This document shows positions 1 to 9,918 of a stretch of 64,000 nucleotides of DNA, piece by piece. Numbering within the stretch: the first letter of the stretch is position 1; every line of letters begins with the position of its first letter. The notes under the pieces were generated by a model. That model saw only the letters and a program-made list of their open reading frames with translations, did no database searches and was not told where the DNA came from. This stretch comes from Helicobacter pullorum NCTC 12824 (lineage in GTDB: Bacteria > Campylobacterota > Campylobacteria > Campylobacterales > Helicobacteraceae): NCBI RefSeq assembly GCF_017979475.1, contig NZ_JAERIT010000007.1, positions 1 to 64,000 of the forward strand, written 5' to 3'. Both the position numbers and the translations under genes were made by a program.

Positions 1-9
1 GGGGGGGGG
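1..9. repeat. poly-G tract cut by the window edge
   Basis: The window opens with nine consecutive G on the plus strand, and the tract may continue to the left. Tracts of this kind occur four more times in the window, so it probably belongs to a phase-variable neighbour outside the view. Between here and the gpmI stop at 139 I see only AT-rich intergenic DNA. Confidence 0.6.
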
Positions 10-138
10 TAGAATGTGTTTATAAGGGGCATTGGTAGTCATTAAAAATAAATTATTATGAGTGTTTTGTTTATTTATTTGCAAATGATTTATACCCAAA
101 AAAGTAAAATTTTAATTTATCCCATTAATGTTTATTTG

Positions 139-1608
139 TCAAAACAAAGGATTATCCATTTCTTTGGGTATTTCTAATCCCATCAGTTTTAAAATACTTG
201 GTGCGATATTGTTTAAACCTCCATTTTGCACCTTTTGCACATTAGGTGCGGAGATAAAACACCATACTTCGCCTGTCGTGTGGTTGGTGAGAATCTCGCC
301 TTTGTCATTTTGCATTTCTTCACAATTCCCATGATCGCTTGTAAGGACAAAGGCATAACCATTTTGCTTGGCACTCTCATAGATTCTACCAATCTCGCTA
401 TCTACTGCTTCTACTGCTTTTATCGCTGCTTCATACACGCCTGTATGCCCTACCATATCGCCATTTGCAAAATTTACAACGATAAAATCATAGTTTTCTT
501 GTATCGCCTTTAGCACACAATCCCCTACTTCTTTGGCACTCATTTCTGGCTTTTGGTCATAAGTTTTTACCTTTGGGGAGGGGATTAAAACTCTTGTTTC
601 ATTGGGATATGGCTCTTCTAATCCACCATTAAAAAAGAAAGTAACATGGGCGTATTTTTCTGTCTCTGCTGTGTGGAATTGGCGGAGGTGGTGTTTGGAG
701 ATTACTTCTGCTAGTGTATTTGGGATATTTTCTTTGGGGAACAAAATGGGGAAATCAAAATTTTTGTCATAAGGCGTCATAGTGATAAGCGGTATTTTGA
801 GCCATTTTTTTCTTTGAAATTCACTGAAATTTTCATTGCCTAATGCACTTACAATCTCTCTTGCTCTATCGCTTCTAAAATTTACAAAAATTAAGCCATC
901 TTTGGCTTCTATCCCGTTATTATCAAAACTTGCAGGTTTGATAAATTCATCAAAAATGCCCTCTTGGTAGCTTTGGTGGATATATTCTTTGGGCGAAATG
1001 GATTGTGGATTTTCTGCACATACAATGACATTATAAGCTTCTTCTATCCGCTCCCAGCGATTATCTCTATCCATAGCATAAAAACGCCCACTAATCGAAG
1101 AAATCTTGATATTTTTATTTTGTATTTTTGTTTGCACTTCTTCTAGGAATTTTAACGCAGTTTGTGGCAAAACATCTCTACCATCTGTAATGAGATGCAA
1201 TAATATCTCATAGCCTTTGCCCTCTAAGCCTAATGCTAGGGCTAAAATATGTTCCAAATGCGAATGCACTCCGCCATCACTCATTAAGCCAACTAGATGA
1301 ATCCTTTTGCAATTTTGCAAAGATTGCAATGCGGGATTTTCTAAAAGTGTCCCATTTTGAATTGCTTGATTGATTTTGACTAAATCTTGGTAGAGGATTC
1401 TTCCGCTTCCCATACACATATGCCCTACTTCAGAATTTCCCATTTGTCCATCAGGCAATCCCACAGAAAGCCCATAAGTTTTAATCATTCCATAAGGGAC
1501 TTCTTGGAATAACCTCTCATAATTAGGCTTCTTTGCCGCCTTAAAAGCGTTGTATTTTTCTTGTTTGCTATCACCAATGCCATCTGTAATTATCAAAATT
1601 GTCTTCAT
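139..1608 (-). CDS. gpmI: 2,3-bisphosphoglycerate-independent phosphoglycerate mutase
   Basis: Cytoplasmic glycolytic/gluconeogenic enzyme interconverting 3- and 2-phosphoglycerate, of the metal-dependent alkaline-phosphatase superfamily. The 489-residue protein has the usual family length. It shows the N-terminal metal site (TDGIGDS), the phosphoserine nucleophile motif GNSEVGH near residue 60, and the C-terminal metal motif SDHGNCEEM. The ATG at 1608 has only a weak Shine-Dalgarno sequence. The gene is divergent from mraY, with about 84 bp of shared promoter space. Nothing suggests it is damaged. Confidence 0.95.
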   Translation of the reverse strand: MKTILIITDGIGDSKQEKYNAFKAAKKPNYERLFQEVPYGMIKTYGLSVGLPDGQMGNSEVGHMCMGSGRILYQDLVKINQAIQNGTLLENPALQSLQNCKRIHLVGLMSDGGVHSHLEHILALALGLEGKGYEILLHLITDGRDVLPQTALKFLEEVQTKIQNKNIKISSISGRFYAMDRDNRWERIEEAYNVIVCAENPQSISPKEYIHQSYQEGIFDEFIKPASFDNNGIEAKDGLIFVNFRSDRAREIVSALGNENFSEFQRKKWLKIPLITMTPYDKNFDFPILFPKENIPNTLAEVISKHHLRQFHTAETEKYAHVTFFFNGGLEEPYPNETRVLIPSPKVKTYDQKPEMSAKEVGDCVLKAIQENYDFIVVNFANGDMVGHTGVYEAAIKAVEAVDSEIGRIYESAKQNGYAFVLTSDHGNCEEMQNDKGEILTNHTTGEVWCFISAPNVQKVQNGGLNNIAPSILKLMGLEIPKEMDNPLF

Positions 1609-1692
1609 AATCTTATATCCATTTTAAAGTTTATTTAGATAGAATCCTACCTTATTTTTTTGATTTTTTGAATTTTTTGTGAAAGTTTTTAG

Positions 1693-2751
1693 ATGATCTA
1701 TTATTTATATAGTTTTTTAGAAATTAATTTGTTTCAATATATTACATTTAGGGCTGCGATTGCTTTTTTTGTGGCGTTTTTTTTGACTATTTTTATTATG
1801 CCTTATTATATTGTATGGGCAAGGAAAAAGAATGCTAATCAGCCCATTTCGCAATTTACCCCACAAAACCACAAGCAAAAAGTCAATATCCCTACAATGG
1901 GCGGAATCATTTTTGTATTTGCGACACTTGTTGCGTCTATTTTGTGTGCAAAACTCGATAATGCCTTTGTTGTCTTTAGTTTAATGAGTCTTGTTTTGTT
2001 CTCAAGTATTGGAATTTATGATGATTATTCTAAAGTGCTACAAAGAAAAAATGCCGGCATGAGTGCAAAAATGAAATTTACCCTGCAAGCTATAAGCGGT
2101 TTTTTGGTTTCTTTGGGACTTTATTGTTATGGTATGGATAGCCATTTTTATTTGCCATTTTTCAAGAATTTTATTTGGGATTGGGGGCTATTTAGTCTTT
2201 TGTTTTGGACGCTAGTGTTTGTTGCTACAAGCAATGCAGTCAATCTCACCGATGGCTTAGATGGACTTGCAACTATTCCTTCAATTTATGCTTTAACTTC
2301 TTTGGGAATCTTTGTGTATATCGCAGGACATTCTGTATTTAGCACCTATCTTTTGTATCCAAAAATCCCAGATAGCGGGGAAGTTGTGGTTGTCTCTGCT
2401 GCTTTGATAGGTGCATTAATAGGCTTCTTGTGGTATAACTGCCACCCTGCACAAGTCTTTATGGGTGATAGTGGAAGTTTGGCATTGGGCGGAGTGATTG
2501 CCTATATGGCAATTATCTCTAAAAATGAAATTTTGCTATTTGTGATTGGATTTATTTTTGTAATAGAGGCACTCTCGGTGCTTTTGCAAATTGGTAGCTA
2601 CAAAACACGAGGAAAAAAGCTGTTTTTGATGGCACCTTTGCATCACCATTTTGAAGAAAAGGGCTTAAGTGAGAGCAAAATTATCGTCCGATTTTGGATT
2701 ATTGCTTTGATGAGTAACCTCATTGCACTTTTGACTATCAAACTAAGATAA
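1693..2751 (+). CDS. mraY: phospho-N-acetylmuramoyl-pentapeptide transferase (MraY)
   Basis: Integral inner-membrane enzyme that transfers phospho-MurNAc-pentapeptide from UDP to undecaprenyl phosphate, making lipid I. The 352 residues contain about ten hydrophobic segments. The family motifs [10 protein letters not shown] (catalytic aspartates), [12 protein letters not shown] and the HHHFE histidine cluster are all present. It lies 11 bp upstream of murD in the same direction, forming a two-gene peptidoglycan unit. Confidence 0.96.
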   Translation: MIYYLYSFLEINLFQYITFRAAIAFFVAFFLTIFIMPYYIVWARKKNANQPISQFTPQNHKQKVNIPTMGGIIFVFATLVASILCAKLDNAFVVFSLMSLVLFSSIGIYDDYSKVLQRKNAGMSAKMKFTLQAISGFLVSLGLYCYGMDSHFYLPFFKNFIWDWGLFSLLFWTLVFVATSNAVNLTDGLDGLATIPSIYALTSLGIFVYIAGHSVFSTYLLYPKIPDSGEVVVVSAALIGALIGFLWYNCHPAQVFMGDSGSLALGGVIAYMAIISKNEILLFVIGFIFVIEALSVLLQIGSYKTRGKKLFLMAPLHHHFEEKGLSESKIIVRFWIIALMSNLIALLTIKLR

Positions 2752-2762
2752 GGGAGGATTGA

Positions 2763-3980
2763 ATGCTTATTTTACTAGGATATGGACAAACTAATAAAGC
2801 ACTTGCAGAGAAATTTGCCCCTTGCTGTATTTTTGATGATAGTTTTACTCAAATTTCAAAAGATTCTTATGGGAATACTCTACTTCCTCCAAACAAACTT
2901 CAAGAAACTTTGCAAAAATATCCTCAAGCACAAATCATCACCACACCGGGAATCCCACCACAAAACGCAATGATAAAACTTACTAACCCCATAAGTGAGT
3001 ATGATTTTTTTGCTACAAAAATGCCTTTTAGTATTTGGATTAGCGGGACAAATGGAAAAACCACTACCACCCAAATGCTCACTCATCTTTTAAAACACAA
3101 AGGGGCTATAAGCGGTGGAAATATCGGGAATCCTCTAGCAAATATGGATACTAACGCACCGCTTTGGATTTTGGAAACTAGCTCTTTTACCCTCCATTAC
3201 ACCAAAATTGCTAAACCTAATCTTTATTTGCTTTTGCCCATTACACAAGATCATATCAGTTGGCATGGGGATTATGAATCTTATATCAATGATAAGCTCA
3301 AGCCTATTTTGACAATGCAAGATAAAGAAATCGCTATTCTTCCAAAGTCTCTACAATCTCACCCCTTTTGCCAAAAAAGCCTTGCAAAGCTTTTTTTCTA
3401 TGAAGATTCACAATCGCTTGCTAGAGAGTTTTTTTTGGAGATTCCAAAAATTCGCTTCCAAGAACCCTTTTTGCTTGATGCACTTTTGGCTTTGAGTGCA
3501 ACACAGGTTTTATTCCAACAAGTTGATTATGATTTGCTCAATTCTTTTAAAATCGGGGAACACAAAATAGAAGAATTTTGGGATAACCAAAATCGCCTAT
3601 GGGTAGATGATAGCAAAGGGACGAATCTTGATGCGACTTTGGAGGCTATCAAACGCTACAAAGATAAGAAAATTCATCTTATTTTGGGGGGAGATGATAA
3701 AGGGGCGGATTTAACTCCGCTTTTTGAATTTATGCGATTATGCCAAATTAGCCTATATGCCATTGGCTCTAATACACAAAAACTAACCCATTTAGCAGAA
3801 AAATATCAAATTAACCATTTGCCTTGCTATACGCTAGAAGTCGCTGTCAATGAGATTAAAAAACACCATAATTCCCAAAGTATTGCTATGCTTTCCCCCG
3901 CTGCTGCAAGTTTGGATCAATTTTCTTCTTACAAGCAAAGGGGGGAGAAATTTAAATCTTTTGTGCTAAATACCCCTTAA
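2763..3980 (+). CDS. murD: UDP-N-acetylmuramoyl-L-alanine--D-glutamate ligase
   Basis: Cytoplasmic ATP-dependent ligase that adds D-glutamate to UDP-MurNAc-L-Ala in peptidoglycan synthesis. The Mur-ligase P-loop SGTNGKTTTT lies near residue 95, and the C-terminal SPAAASLDQF motif is present. At 405 residues it is slightly shorter than the enterobacterial enzyme. A strong Shine-Dalgarno sequence (AGGGAGGA) precedes the ATG, directly after mraY. Its last 15 bases overlap the end of the convergent LysR gene. Confidence 0.94.
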   Translation: MLILLGYGQTNKALAEKFAPCCIFDDSFTQISKDSYGNTLLPPNKLQETLQKYPQAQIITTPGIPPQNAMIKLTNPISEYDFFATKMPFSIWISGTNGKTTTTQMLTHLLKHKGAISGGNIGNPLANMDTNAPLWILETSSFTLHYTKIAKPNLYLLLPITQDHISWHGDYESYINDKLKPILTMQDKEIAILPKSLQSHPFCQKSLAKLFFYEDSQSLAREFFLEIPKIRFQEPFLLDALLALSATQVLFQQVDYDLLNSFKIGEHKIEEFWDNQNRLWVDDSKGTNLDATLEAIKRYKDKKIHLILGGDDKGADLTPLFEFMRLCQISLYAIGSNTQKLTHLAEKYQINHLPCYTLEVAVNEIKKHHNSQSIAMLSPAAASLDQFSSYKQRGEKFKSFVLNTP

Positions 3981-4862
3981 ACCCTCGCTTACAAATTCTT
4001 CAAAACGCGTCAAAACAGAGTTAAGAAGCTGACTTTTTCGCTTTAGGCTATAAAAATGTCTCTCCAAATTTAGATTGATAATTTCCAAAGGGAATAAGAT
4101 TCCATTCTGCAATTCTTGTTTGATAGCCACTTCTGAGAATACCGCAATCGCTCCTTTGTTAATCACCAAATCCTTAATCGCTGTCGTCCTATCTAGCTCC
4201 AAAAAAATTGGAATTTCCTTTTTGAGATTCCCCAAAGCATTCAAAAAACTATCCCTAAGCCCAGAACCATACTCCCTAAAAATCCATTTTTTATCTAATA
4301 ATTCATCAATATATCTAGGCTTAGAAGCCAAAATAAAATCATTGCTTGCCACTACCAAAGTATCTTTACACAAAACCTCTCTTATTAGCCCCTCGCTTTT
4401 AGCATATTCTAGCCCGATTTCCCCCTCTACAATCGCTAATTCCACATCACCATTTTTTAGAAGGCTTAAACACTCTTTGGTATTGTAAATTTTAAAATTA
4501 ATTTTAACTTTGGGGTATTCTTTGGCAAAATCAAACAAAATTCTAGGCAAAAAATATTCTCCAATAGTATGTGTTGCTACAATATTAATCTCTCCTAGCA
4601 ATACACCCTCTTCCCCCAAAGCCTCCAAACTCGAATAATACCCCTGCACCACTTCAAGCCACATTCCCCCAAGGTATAAGGCTTGAGTAGTGGGCAAAAG
4701 CTTTTTGCCTAATCTTTCAAAAAGCTTGATACCAAACATTTTTTCGATATTTTTAACAATCACTGAAACATTTGGCTGAGTAGTTTTGAAGTTTTCTGCT
4801 GTGAGCGTGGGACTTTTGGTGTGCAACAAATCTATAAAAATCTCTAAATCTCTTATTTTCAT
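3966..4862 (-). CDS. LysR-family transcriptional regulator
   Basis: A 298-residue LysR-type regulator: an N-terminal winged helix-turn-helix (about residues 1-60, with the recognition segment around TTQPNVSVIVKNIE) followed by a type-2 periplasmic-binding-like effector domain (about 90-295). It is transcribed away from the YeiH-type transporter at 5007. LysR genes commonly control a divergent neighbour, so that transporter is the likely target; this is inferred from context. The effector is unknown. The gene end overlaps the end of murD on the other strand. Confidence 0.9.
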   Translation of the reverse strand: MKIRDLEIFIDLLHTKSPTLTAENFKTTQPNVSVIVKNIEKMFGIKLFERLGKKLLPTTQALYLGGMWLEVVQGYYSSLEALGEEGVLLGEINIVATHTIGEYFLPRILFDFAKEYPKVKINFKIYNTKECLSLLKNGDVELAIVEGEIGLEYAKSEGLIREVLCKDTLVVASNDFILASKPRYIDELLDKKWIFREYGSGLRDSFLNALGNLKKEIPIFLELDRTTAIKDLVINKGAIAVFSEVAIKQELQNGILFPLEIINLNLERHFYSLKRKSQLLNSVLTRFEEFVSEGLRGI

Positions 4863-4974
4863 TCTATTTCCTTATTTTTCTTTATGGATTATTCCACATT
4901 TTCAATAAATTTTCATTAATATTTTTTATTGTTTTAATAAAATTGATATATTTTTATTATTTGATACAAAATTA

Positions 4975-4980
4975 TATAAT
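4975..4980 (+). promoter_or_regulatory. probable -10 box for the YeiH-type transporter gene
   Basis: A TATAAT hexamer lies 27 bp before the transporter start, in the AT-rich divergent region shared with the LysR gene. No clear -35 box is visible, which is usual for this lineage. LysR binding would be expected in 4863-5006, but I could not fix an operator. Confidence 0.4.
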
Positions 4981-5006
4981 TTCCAAAAATTTATTAAGGG
5001 GGTTTT

Positions 5007-6119
5007 ATGATAAATCTTATTCATTTTAAAAATTTTTTGCAATCTATCTTTAGGGGACTATTTTTTGTCGGAGTTATTGTAGCTTTGGCTTTTTATCTAG
5101 CAAGTGTAGAAAAAATCCATGATTCTACGCATTTGGCAGCCACTGCATTGGCAATTATCATTGGCGCTATACTTTCTCCTTGGTTTTTTAAATACCAACA
5201 TTCATTACAAGCTGGGGTTCAATTTAGTGCTAAAAAACTCTTGCGTTTGGGGATTATCCTTTATGGATTTAATATCACTTTTAATGAGCTTTATAATATC
5301 GGATTTTATGGATTTTTGATTGCTTTTATTGTGATTAGTGTCGTATTTTTGGTAGGTCTTTTTGTGGGGGTTAAAGTTTTTGGGCTTGATAGAGAAATCT
5401 CTATGCTTGTAAGTGCTGGGAGTGCTATTTGTGGTGCTGCTGCGGTTTTGGCATTAGAATCCACTCTCAAATCTGATTCTTTTAAAGGGGTTGTTGCAGT
5501 TGGAAGTGTCGTTGTTTTTGGGCTTATTGCGATGTTTTTATACCCTATTGCCTTTAGTAGTGGATTTATACCGCTTTTAAATAGCGATGGAATGGGGCTT
5601 TTTATGGGGGCTACTTTGCATGAAGTTGCTAATGTCGCTGGAGCAGCTGAAATGGCAAAAGATATGACAAGTGGAGCCTTTACTCAAAGTGCTGCAAATC
5701 TTGCTATTATCCTCAAAATGATGCGAGTAATTTTATTGGTGCCCTTTTTGCTAATTGTTGGCTATTATGTCGCCAAAGATAATTCCCATAGCAATAATCC
5801 CCACCACACTAGCAAAAAAATCGATATTCCCTATTTTGCTTTTCTTTTTTTGGGTGTTATTGTTTTGAATACTTTTTTGAACACTTACAAAGAAACTTTA
5901 ATTTTTGCTAATTTTAGTGTGCAATCTTTGATTGATTGCGGTAGGCTTCTTTGCACTCTTTGTATTGTTTTTGCTATGGCTGCCTTGGGCTTACAAATCG
6001 ATTTTAAAAAATTTATAAAACTAGGGGGAAAGGCATTTGGATTAGCCCTTGTATTATTTGCAATACTTATTTTTGGTGGATACTTCCTTACCCTTTGTTT
6101 TCAAGGTATTTTGTGGTAA
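5007..6119 (+). CDS. YeiH/PSE-family putative sulfate exporter membrane protein
   Basis: A 370-residue polytopic membrane protein with about ten hydrophobic segments. It has the small-residue motif region SAGSAICGAAAVLA near residue 137 and a LHEVANVAGAA segment near 205, both typical of the YeiH/UPF0324 putative sulfate exporter family. The start has a good ribosome-binding site (AAGGGGG). Divergence from a LysR regulator copies the common arrangement of this family. The transported substrate is not established from sequence. Confidence 0.85.
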   Translation: MINLIHFKNFLQSIFRGLFFVGVIVALAFYLASVEKIHDSTHLAATALAIIIGAILSPWFFKYQHSLQAGVQFSAKKLLRLGIILYGFNITFNELYNIGFYGFLIAFIVISVVFLVGLFVGVKVFGLDREISMLVSAGSAICGAAAVLALESTLKSDSFKGVVAVGSVVVFGLIAMFLYPIAFSSGFIPLLNSDGMGLFMGATLHEVANVAGAAEMAKDMTSGAFTQSAANLAIILKMMRVILLVPFLLIVGYYVAKDNSHSNNPHHTSKKIDIPYFAFLFLGVIVLNTFLNTYKETLIFANFSVQSLIDCGRLLCTLCIVFAMAALGLQIDFKKFIKLGGKAFGLALVLFAILIFGGYFLTLCFQGILW

Positions 6120-6434
6120 CTATTCTAGGCAATGAGCGATTTCTTCGTCCAAAAAATAAATATTTTGGTATCCTGCTTCTACCAAATCACTACCCAGCAA
6201 AGAAGCAGAATGCCCCAAATAGCAATTAATTAGAATCTTTTTATTGAGTGTGAGTATTTCTTGTAACTCTTCTTGTGTTGTGATGTTTTTTGCACCCTTT
6301 AAATGTCCAACCCTGAAGTCATCGGGCATTCTAATATCTACACAAATCCATTCATCATTTTCCAAAATCCCTTCTAAATCTTCTTTAAAAATCGCTTTAG
6401 CTAGGCTTTTGTATCGCTTTCCATAATATTGCAT
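6120..6434 (-). CDS. rhodanese-like domain protein
   Basis: A 104-residue single-domain rhodanese homologue. The N-terminal half carries the VDIRMPDDFRVGHLKGAKNI pattern of the family, and the active-site loop is CYLGHSA with the cysteine near residue 71. The canonical loop has an arginine before the serine, so this loop is slightly divergent. It probably handles sulfane sulfur or acts as a small sulfur/redox carrier in the cytoplasm. It follows rsmD on the minus strand, 23 bp downstream. Confidence 0.85.
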   Translation of the reverse strand: MQYYGKRYKSLAKAIFKEDLEGILENDEWICVDIRMPDDFRVGHLKGAKNITTQEELQEILTLNKKILINCYLGHSASLLGSDLVEAGYQNIYFLDEEIAHCLE

Positions 6435-6457
6435 TTTTTTCCTTTTAGTTTTATTGA

Positions 6458-7048
6458 TTAAGCTACAAAATAACTCAAACTACTTTTGCCAAATTTCTTT
6501 GTTTTTACCTTTTGAAAACTTCCAATGAATTGCGGTATTTCCAAACCAGAAATATGCTCTAAAATAACAATTCCAAAAACTTTGGTATCGAGTTTTTCTA
6601 TCATTTTAAAGCATTTTTGATAGATTCCAGTCATCCCTTCTCTAATATCAAAAGGTGGGTCAAAATACCCTATACTCAAATAATCTAAGCCCTTCAATGC
6701 TTCTTGATATTTTTCAAAAGTATCCCCAAAAACAATACGATAATGGCAACCTTGACAGATATTTTGCAAATTTTCTTCCAAAATTCTACAAGATTCTTTG
6801 TTTTGTTCAAAGAATATTGCACTTTTGGCACCTCTGCTTAGTGCTTCAATGCCAATGCTTCCACTTCCAGCAAAAAACTCCACAAAATTTGCCAACACCA
6901 CTTCTTGATTTAATGTATTAAAAAGAGATTCTTTCAAAATCGCTTTAGATGAGCGAGTAATTTCTAGGGGTGCCATTTTGATATTTCTCCCCTTAAAAGC
7001 ACCTCCAATTACTTTTAATAAAGGCTTCTTATTTTGATTTGTTTTCAT
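6458..7048 (-). CDS. rsmD: 16S rRNA (guanine966-N2)-methyltransferase RsmD
   Basis: A 196-residue class I SAM-dependent methyltransferase. Motif I is FFAGSGSIGIEAL near residue 60 and the catalytic motif IV is DPPF in YFDPPFD near residue 130, as in RsmD, which methylates G966 of 16S rRNA. The N-terminal IGGAFKGRNI pattern is also typical. Its start codon overlaps the stop of the upstream minus-strand gene at 7048, so the two are probably translationally coupled. Confidence 0.92.
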   Translation of the reverse strand: MKTNQNKKPLLKVIGGAFKGRNIKMAPLEITRSSKAILKESLFNTLNQEVVLANFVEFFAGSGSIGIEALSRGAKSAIFFEQNKESCRILEENLQNICQGCHYRIVFGDTFEKYQEALKGLDYLSIGYFDPPFDIREGMTGIYQKCFKMIEKLDTKVFGIVILEHISGLEIPQFIGSFQKVKTKKFGKSSLSYFVA

Positions 7049-7485
7049 TATTTTTTTTCTTTGTAATGCTCTTGCACTATCATTGTGATTTCTTTGGCAT
7101 AATTTTCTAACACTTTAAGAATCTTTTGATGAAGTTCCAAATCTAAAGGCTTCTTTTCCTCCTCTATCTCTACATCTTTTAGCATTTCATTCCAATTTGC
7201 ACTCTCTACATTAGTATATTTAATCTCTTCCTCTTCTTTGGCTTCTTGTTCCCCTCTTATTTGCAAAAAGAAAGCTTCAAGGGCTTGTAATAAAATCTCT
7301 TTTGTAAAAGGTTTATGCAAATTTGCATTTTCATATTCACCAATCAAAAAAACAGGCTTTTGAGAATCTACAGGTTGTGTTGCGACAACAAAATCACAAA
7401 GTTTATAGCTTGTCAAATAATCTTTTAAATACATCTCCAAAGTTCTATCAAGCAACAAAGAATCGCTTATGAGAGCTATCTTCAT
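7048..7485 (-). CDS. hypothetical protein, receiver-like N terminus and acidic C terminus
   Basis: About 145 residues, not recognised as a named family. The start at 7485 is preferred over an ATG 21 bp upstream because GGGAGAA sits at good spacing before it. The first 60 residues (MKIALISDSLLLDRTLE) resemble a short degenerate receiver-type fold. The middle is rich in glutamate and lysine, and the C terminus is a probable amphipathic helix. It overlaps rsmD by one base, suggesting co-transcription. No function is assigned. Confidence 0.7.
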   Translation of the reverse strand: MKIALISDSLLLDRTLEMYLKDYLTSYKLCDFVVATQPVDSQKPVFLIGEYENANLHKPFTKEILLQALEAFFLQIRGEQEAKEEEEIKYTNVESANWNEMLKDVEIEEEKKPLDLELHQKILKVLENYAKEITMIVQEHYKEKK

Positions 7486-7560
7486 AAATATTCTCCCTAA
7501 AATCAAAAAATTAAAGAATTATATTCAAAATTTTACAAAAAGGTAAAGAGGAAATATTGA

Positions 7561-7589
7561 TGAAAGTATAGAGATAATCTATACTTTCA
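7561..7589 (-). terminator. perfect 12-bp hairpin downstream of sodC
   Basis: Bases 7561-7572 are the exact reverse complement of 7578-7589, with a 5-base loop. The hairpin lies 25 bp after the sodC stop and before the next minus-strand gene, where a transcription terminator is expected. The following tract on the minus strand is AT-rich rather than a pure T run. Confidence 0.6.
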
Positions 7590-7613
7590 AAAATGCAAGA
7601 ATCAAAAAATAAA

Positions 7614-8165
7614 TTATCGGATAACTCCACACACCATTCTAGCACCACCTCCACCTAAAACTTGTGGATGATCATGGTAATTATCACCGCCAACATGAAT
7701 CATTAAAGAATGATTTTTTAATTCTTCTAAAGTTTTAATTTTTGGGGACAATACCGGAGTTTTAATCTCATTTTTATCGCTAGAATAAAGTGCTGGCAAA
7801 TCTCCCTTATGCCCTTCATCTGCCCAAGGATAAGAATGTGCCTTATTCTCTTGTGGATCCCAATGTCCTCCTGCTTTCATTCCTAAGCCCTTCTCTGTAG
7901 CTCCACAATCTGGATTAACATGCACATGGAATCCATGTATTCCGCTCTCAATACCCTTTAAATCTGGATAAAAGGCAACTCCATATTTTGTCTCTACTGC
8001 TACAATCTCACCTGCTGGGGTATTGCCCTTTTCCCCTAAAATCTCCATTTTAATTACGAGGTGATTCTTTTCTGCTTTTGGATTGTAAATCTTTGTTTCA
8101 TCTTGTGCCATTAAACCTACTGAAACAAAACTAACCGCCAATGCACTAAGTAAAATTTTCTTCAT
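7614..8165 (-). CDS. sodC: periplasmic Cu,Zn superoxide dismutase
   Basis: Dismutates superoxide in the periplasm. The 183-residue precursor has a clear signal peptide (MKKILLSALAVSFVSVGLMAQ). The mature part carries the copper histidines in GFHVHVNPDC, the zinc region GGHWDPQ and the C-terminal HDHPQVLGGGGARMVCGV. The two cysteines that form the family disulfide are present. Bacterial SodC is linked to survival against host oxidative bursts. The gene appears monocistronic, with its own promoter and a downstream hairpin. Confidence 0.95.
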   Translation of the reverse strand: MKKILLSALAVSFVSVGLMAQDETKIYNPKAEKNHLVIKMEILGEKGNTPAGEIVAVETKYGVAFYPDLKGIESGIHGFHVHVNPDCGATEKGLGMKAGGHWDPQENKAHSYPWADEGHKGDLPALYSSDKNEIKTPVLSPKIKTLEELKNHSLMIHVGGDNYHDHPQVLGGGGARMVCGVIR

Positions 8166-8203
8166 AATCTATCCTTAATCTTAAAAATGTTTAATGCAAA
8201 ATT

Positions 8204-8212
8204 ATTCTAACA
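8204..8212 (-). promoter_or_regulatory. extended -10 promoter of sodC
   Basis: On the minus strand the sequence is TGTTAGAAT, an extended -10 element about 40 bp before the sodC ATG. An AAGGA ribosome-binding site lies between them. No -35 box is evident. Confidence 0.5.
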
Positions 8213-8330
8213 CACTCCCAAACAATATTCAATTTTCTTGTATAGAAAAAATCATTTTTATTTTACTTTGTGCAAAAAAGTAACCAAAAAATCTTTTATA
8301 GAAAATCAAAATAGAAATTGTTATGTTTTT

Positions 8331-8339
8331 TGTTATAAT
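8331..8339 (+). promoter_or_regulatory. extended -10 promoter of the aroQ-flagellar operon
   Basis: TGTTATAAT is a consensus extended -10 element 38 bp upstream of the aroQ ATG. Beyond it there is no gap over about 15 bp until fliY, so this is the only obvious sigma-70 promoter for the whole run. Confidence 0.6.
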
Positions 8340-8376
8340 TACCAAAATTTTTTACTTTGTATATTAAGGAGCTTTT

Positions 8377-8862
8377 ATGAAAGTAATTGTAATCCAAGGA
8401 CCAAACTTAAATATGCTTGGAATTAGAGAACCGCGAATCTATGGGACAGCAAAACTCGAAACCATTCATCAAAATATCCAAAAACACGCCGAACAAATCG
8501 GACTAGAAGTAGATTTTTTTCAAAGCAACTTTGAGGGGGAAATCGTCGATAAGATTCAAGAATCTTTAGGACAATACCAAGGTATTATTATCAATCCTGC
8601 GGCTTATTCCCATACTTCTGTTGCTATCCGCGATGCAATTTCTGCGGTGGGATTACCAACTATTGAAGTGCATATCTCTAATATCCATGCTAGAGAAGAA
8701 TTCCGACAAAAAAGTCTCACAGCTGGAGCATGTTCTGGAGTGATTGCTGGTTTTGGTCCAATGGGTTATCATTTGGCATTGCAAGGCATCTCACAAATCC
8801 TCAATGAGATTCAAGCTATCAGACAAGCTAGAGAGGCTCAAGCAAAACAACAAGAACAATAA
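8377..8862 (+). CDS. aroQ: type II 3-dehydroquinate dehydratase
   Basis: Converts 3-dehydroquinate to 3-dehydroshikimate in the shikimate pathway. The 161-residue protein has the type II signature [13 protein letters not shown] at the N terminus, the catalytic-tyrosine region (IYG) and the conserved [15 protein letters not shown] and [14 protein letters not shown] segments. The last 20 residues are a charged, glutamine-rich tail. AAGGAG precedes the ATG. It is the first gene of the aroQ-pepQ-folK-flhF run. Confidence 0.95.
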   Translation: MKVIVIQGPNLNMLGIREPRIYGTAKLETIHQNIQKHAEQIGLEVDFFQSNFEGEIVDKIQESLGQYQGIIINPAAYSHTSVAIRDAISAVGLPTIEVHISNIHAREEFRQKSLTAGACSGVIAGFGPMGYHLALQGISQILNEIQAIRQAREAQAKQQEQ

Positions 8863-8874
8863 ATAGTGTAAAAT

Positions 8875-9918
8875 ATGGATAATTTTATCATCAAAGATGA
8901 AAACGCAGTTTATTTTGAAACTAATTATAGTTGCGATAATGTAATCTTCCTTGCTATTGGAGAGAAAGGTTATTTTATCACAGATGGACGCTATGAAGTC
9001 GAGGCAAAAGAGAATATCAAAAATCATAAATACGAAATTGAGATTCTCATCAGCCACAATCTCATACGCACTGCTAGGACTATTTTAAAGAAAAACGAAA
9101 AAATCTCTCTTATTTATAACCCTCAAGAATTTTCTGTCTATGAGTTTGAAAAACTAAGCAGTGATTTAAAAATTAATTTTATGCCAAAGCCAAATTTTCA
9201 TCAAGAAAAAAGAATCCGCAAAACACAAGATGAGATAAATCTCATTGAATATTCACAAAAACTAAACATTAAAGCCTTTGATAAATTTGCTAAGTGGATT
9301 GACAAAAAGGGCAAAAATCAAAGCGAGGCTTTTTTGCATTTTAAATCACAAAGTTTTTTAAGCAAAAAAGGTCAATATGATTTGAGTTTTAACCCTATTG
9401 TTGGCATTAATGGAAATGCAGCAAAACCGCATGCCCTACCCTCAAGCGATATTCTCCAAAAGGGAGATTTGCTACTTTTTGATGCGGGCATAAAATACAA
9501 AAGATACTGCTCTGATAGGACAAGGACAGGATACTTTAGCAAAGATGGATTTAACTTTGCCAAAAAACAAACCTTCAAAGATAAAGAATTACAAAAAATC
9601 TATGATATTGTTTTAAAAGCTCAAGAAAATGCCATTAAAAACGCAAAAGCAGGAATGTTGGCTTGTGAAATTGATGCCTTAGCGCGCAGTGTGATAGAAA
9701 AGGCTGGTTATGGAAAATACTTCGTGCATTCCACTGGACATGGGATTGGCTTAGATATTCACGAACTCCCAATCATCTCTCCACGCTCTAAAACCATTAT
9801 TGAAGAAGGTATGGTTTTTTCCATAGAACCCGGCATTTATATTCCCCAAAAATACGGCGTCCGCATTGAAGATTTGGTCGTGATAGAACAAAATGGAGCA
9901 AGGATTCTTGGAGAATAA
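8875..9918 (+). CDS. pepQ: M24-family aminopeptidase P / Xaa-Pro peptidase
   Basis: A 347-residue cytoplasmic metallopeptidase of the creatinase/aminopeptidase P fold, expected to cleave Xaa-Pro bonds. A non-catalytic N-terminal domain (about residues 1-110) is followed by the pita-bread domain. The metal ligands are visible: two aspartates in FDAGIKYKRYCSDRTRT, a histidine in HSTGHGIGLDIHE, and glutamates in SIEPGIY and GVRIEDL. It starts 12 bp after aroQ. The symbol follows the syntenic H. pylori gene; the exact substrate preference is not visible. Confidence 0.88.
   Translation: MDNFIIKDENAVYFETNYSCDNVIFLAIGEKGYFITDGRYEVEAKENIKNHKYEIEILISHNLIRTARTILKKNEKISLIYNPQEFSVYEFEKLSSDLKINFMPKPNFHQEKRIRKTQDEINLIEYSQKLNIKAFDKFAKWIDKKGKNQSEAFLHFKSQSFLSKKGQYDLSFNPIVGINGNAAKPHALPSSDILQKGDLLLFDAGIKYKRYCSDRTRTGYFSKDGFNFAKKQTFKDKELQKIYDIVLKAQENAIKNAKAGMLACEIDALARSVIEKAGYGKYFVHSTGHGIGLDIHELPIISPRSKTIIEEGMVFSIEPGIYIPQKYGVRIEDLVVIEQNGARILGE

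Noticed and set aside
4075..4488. Open frame antisense to the LysR gene
   Set aside because: Shadow of the real gene on the other strand, with no start signals.
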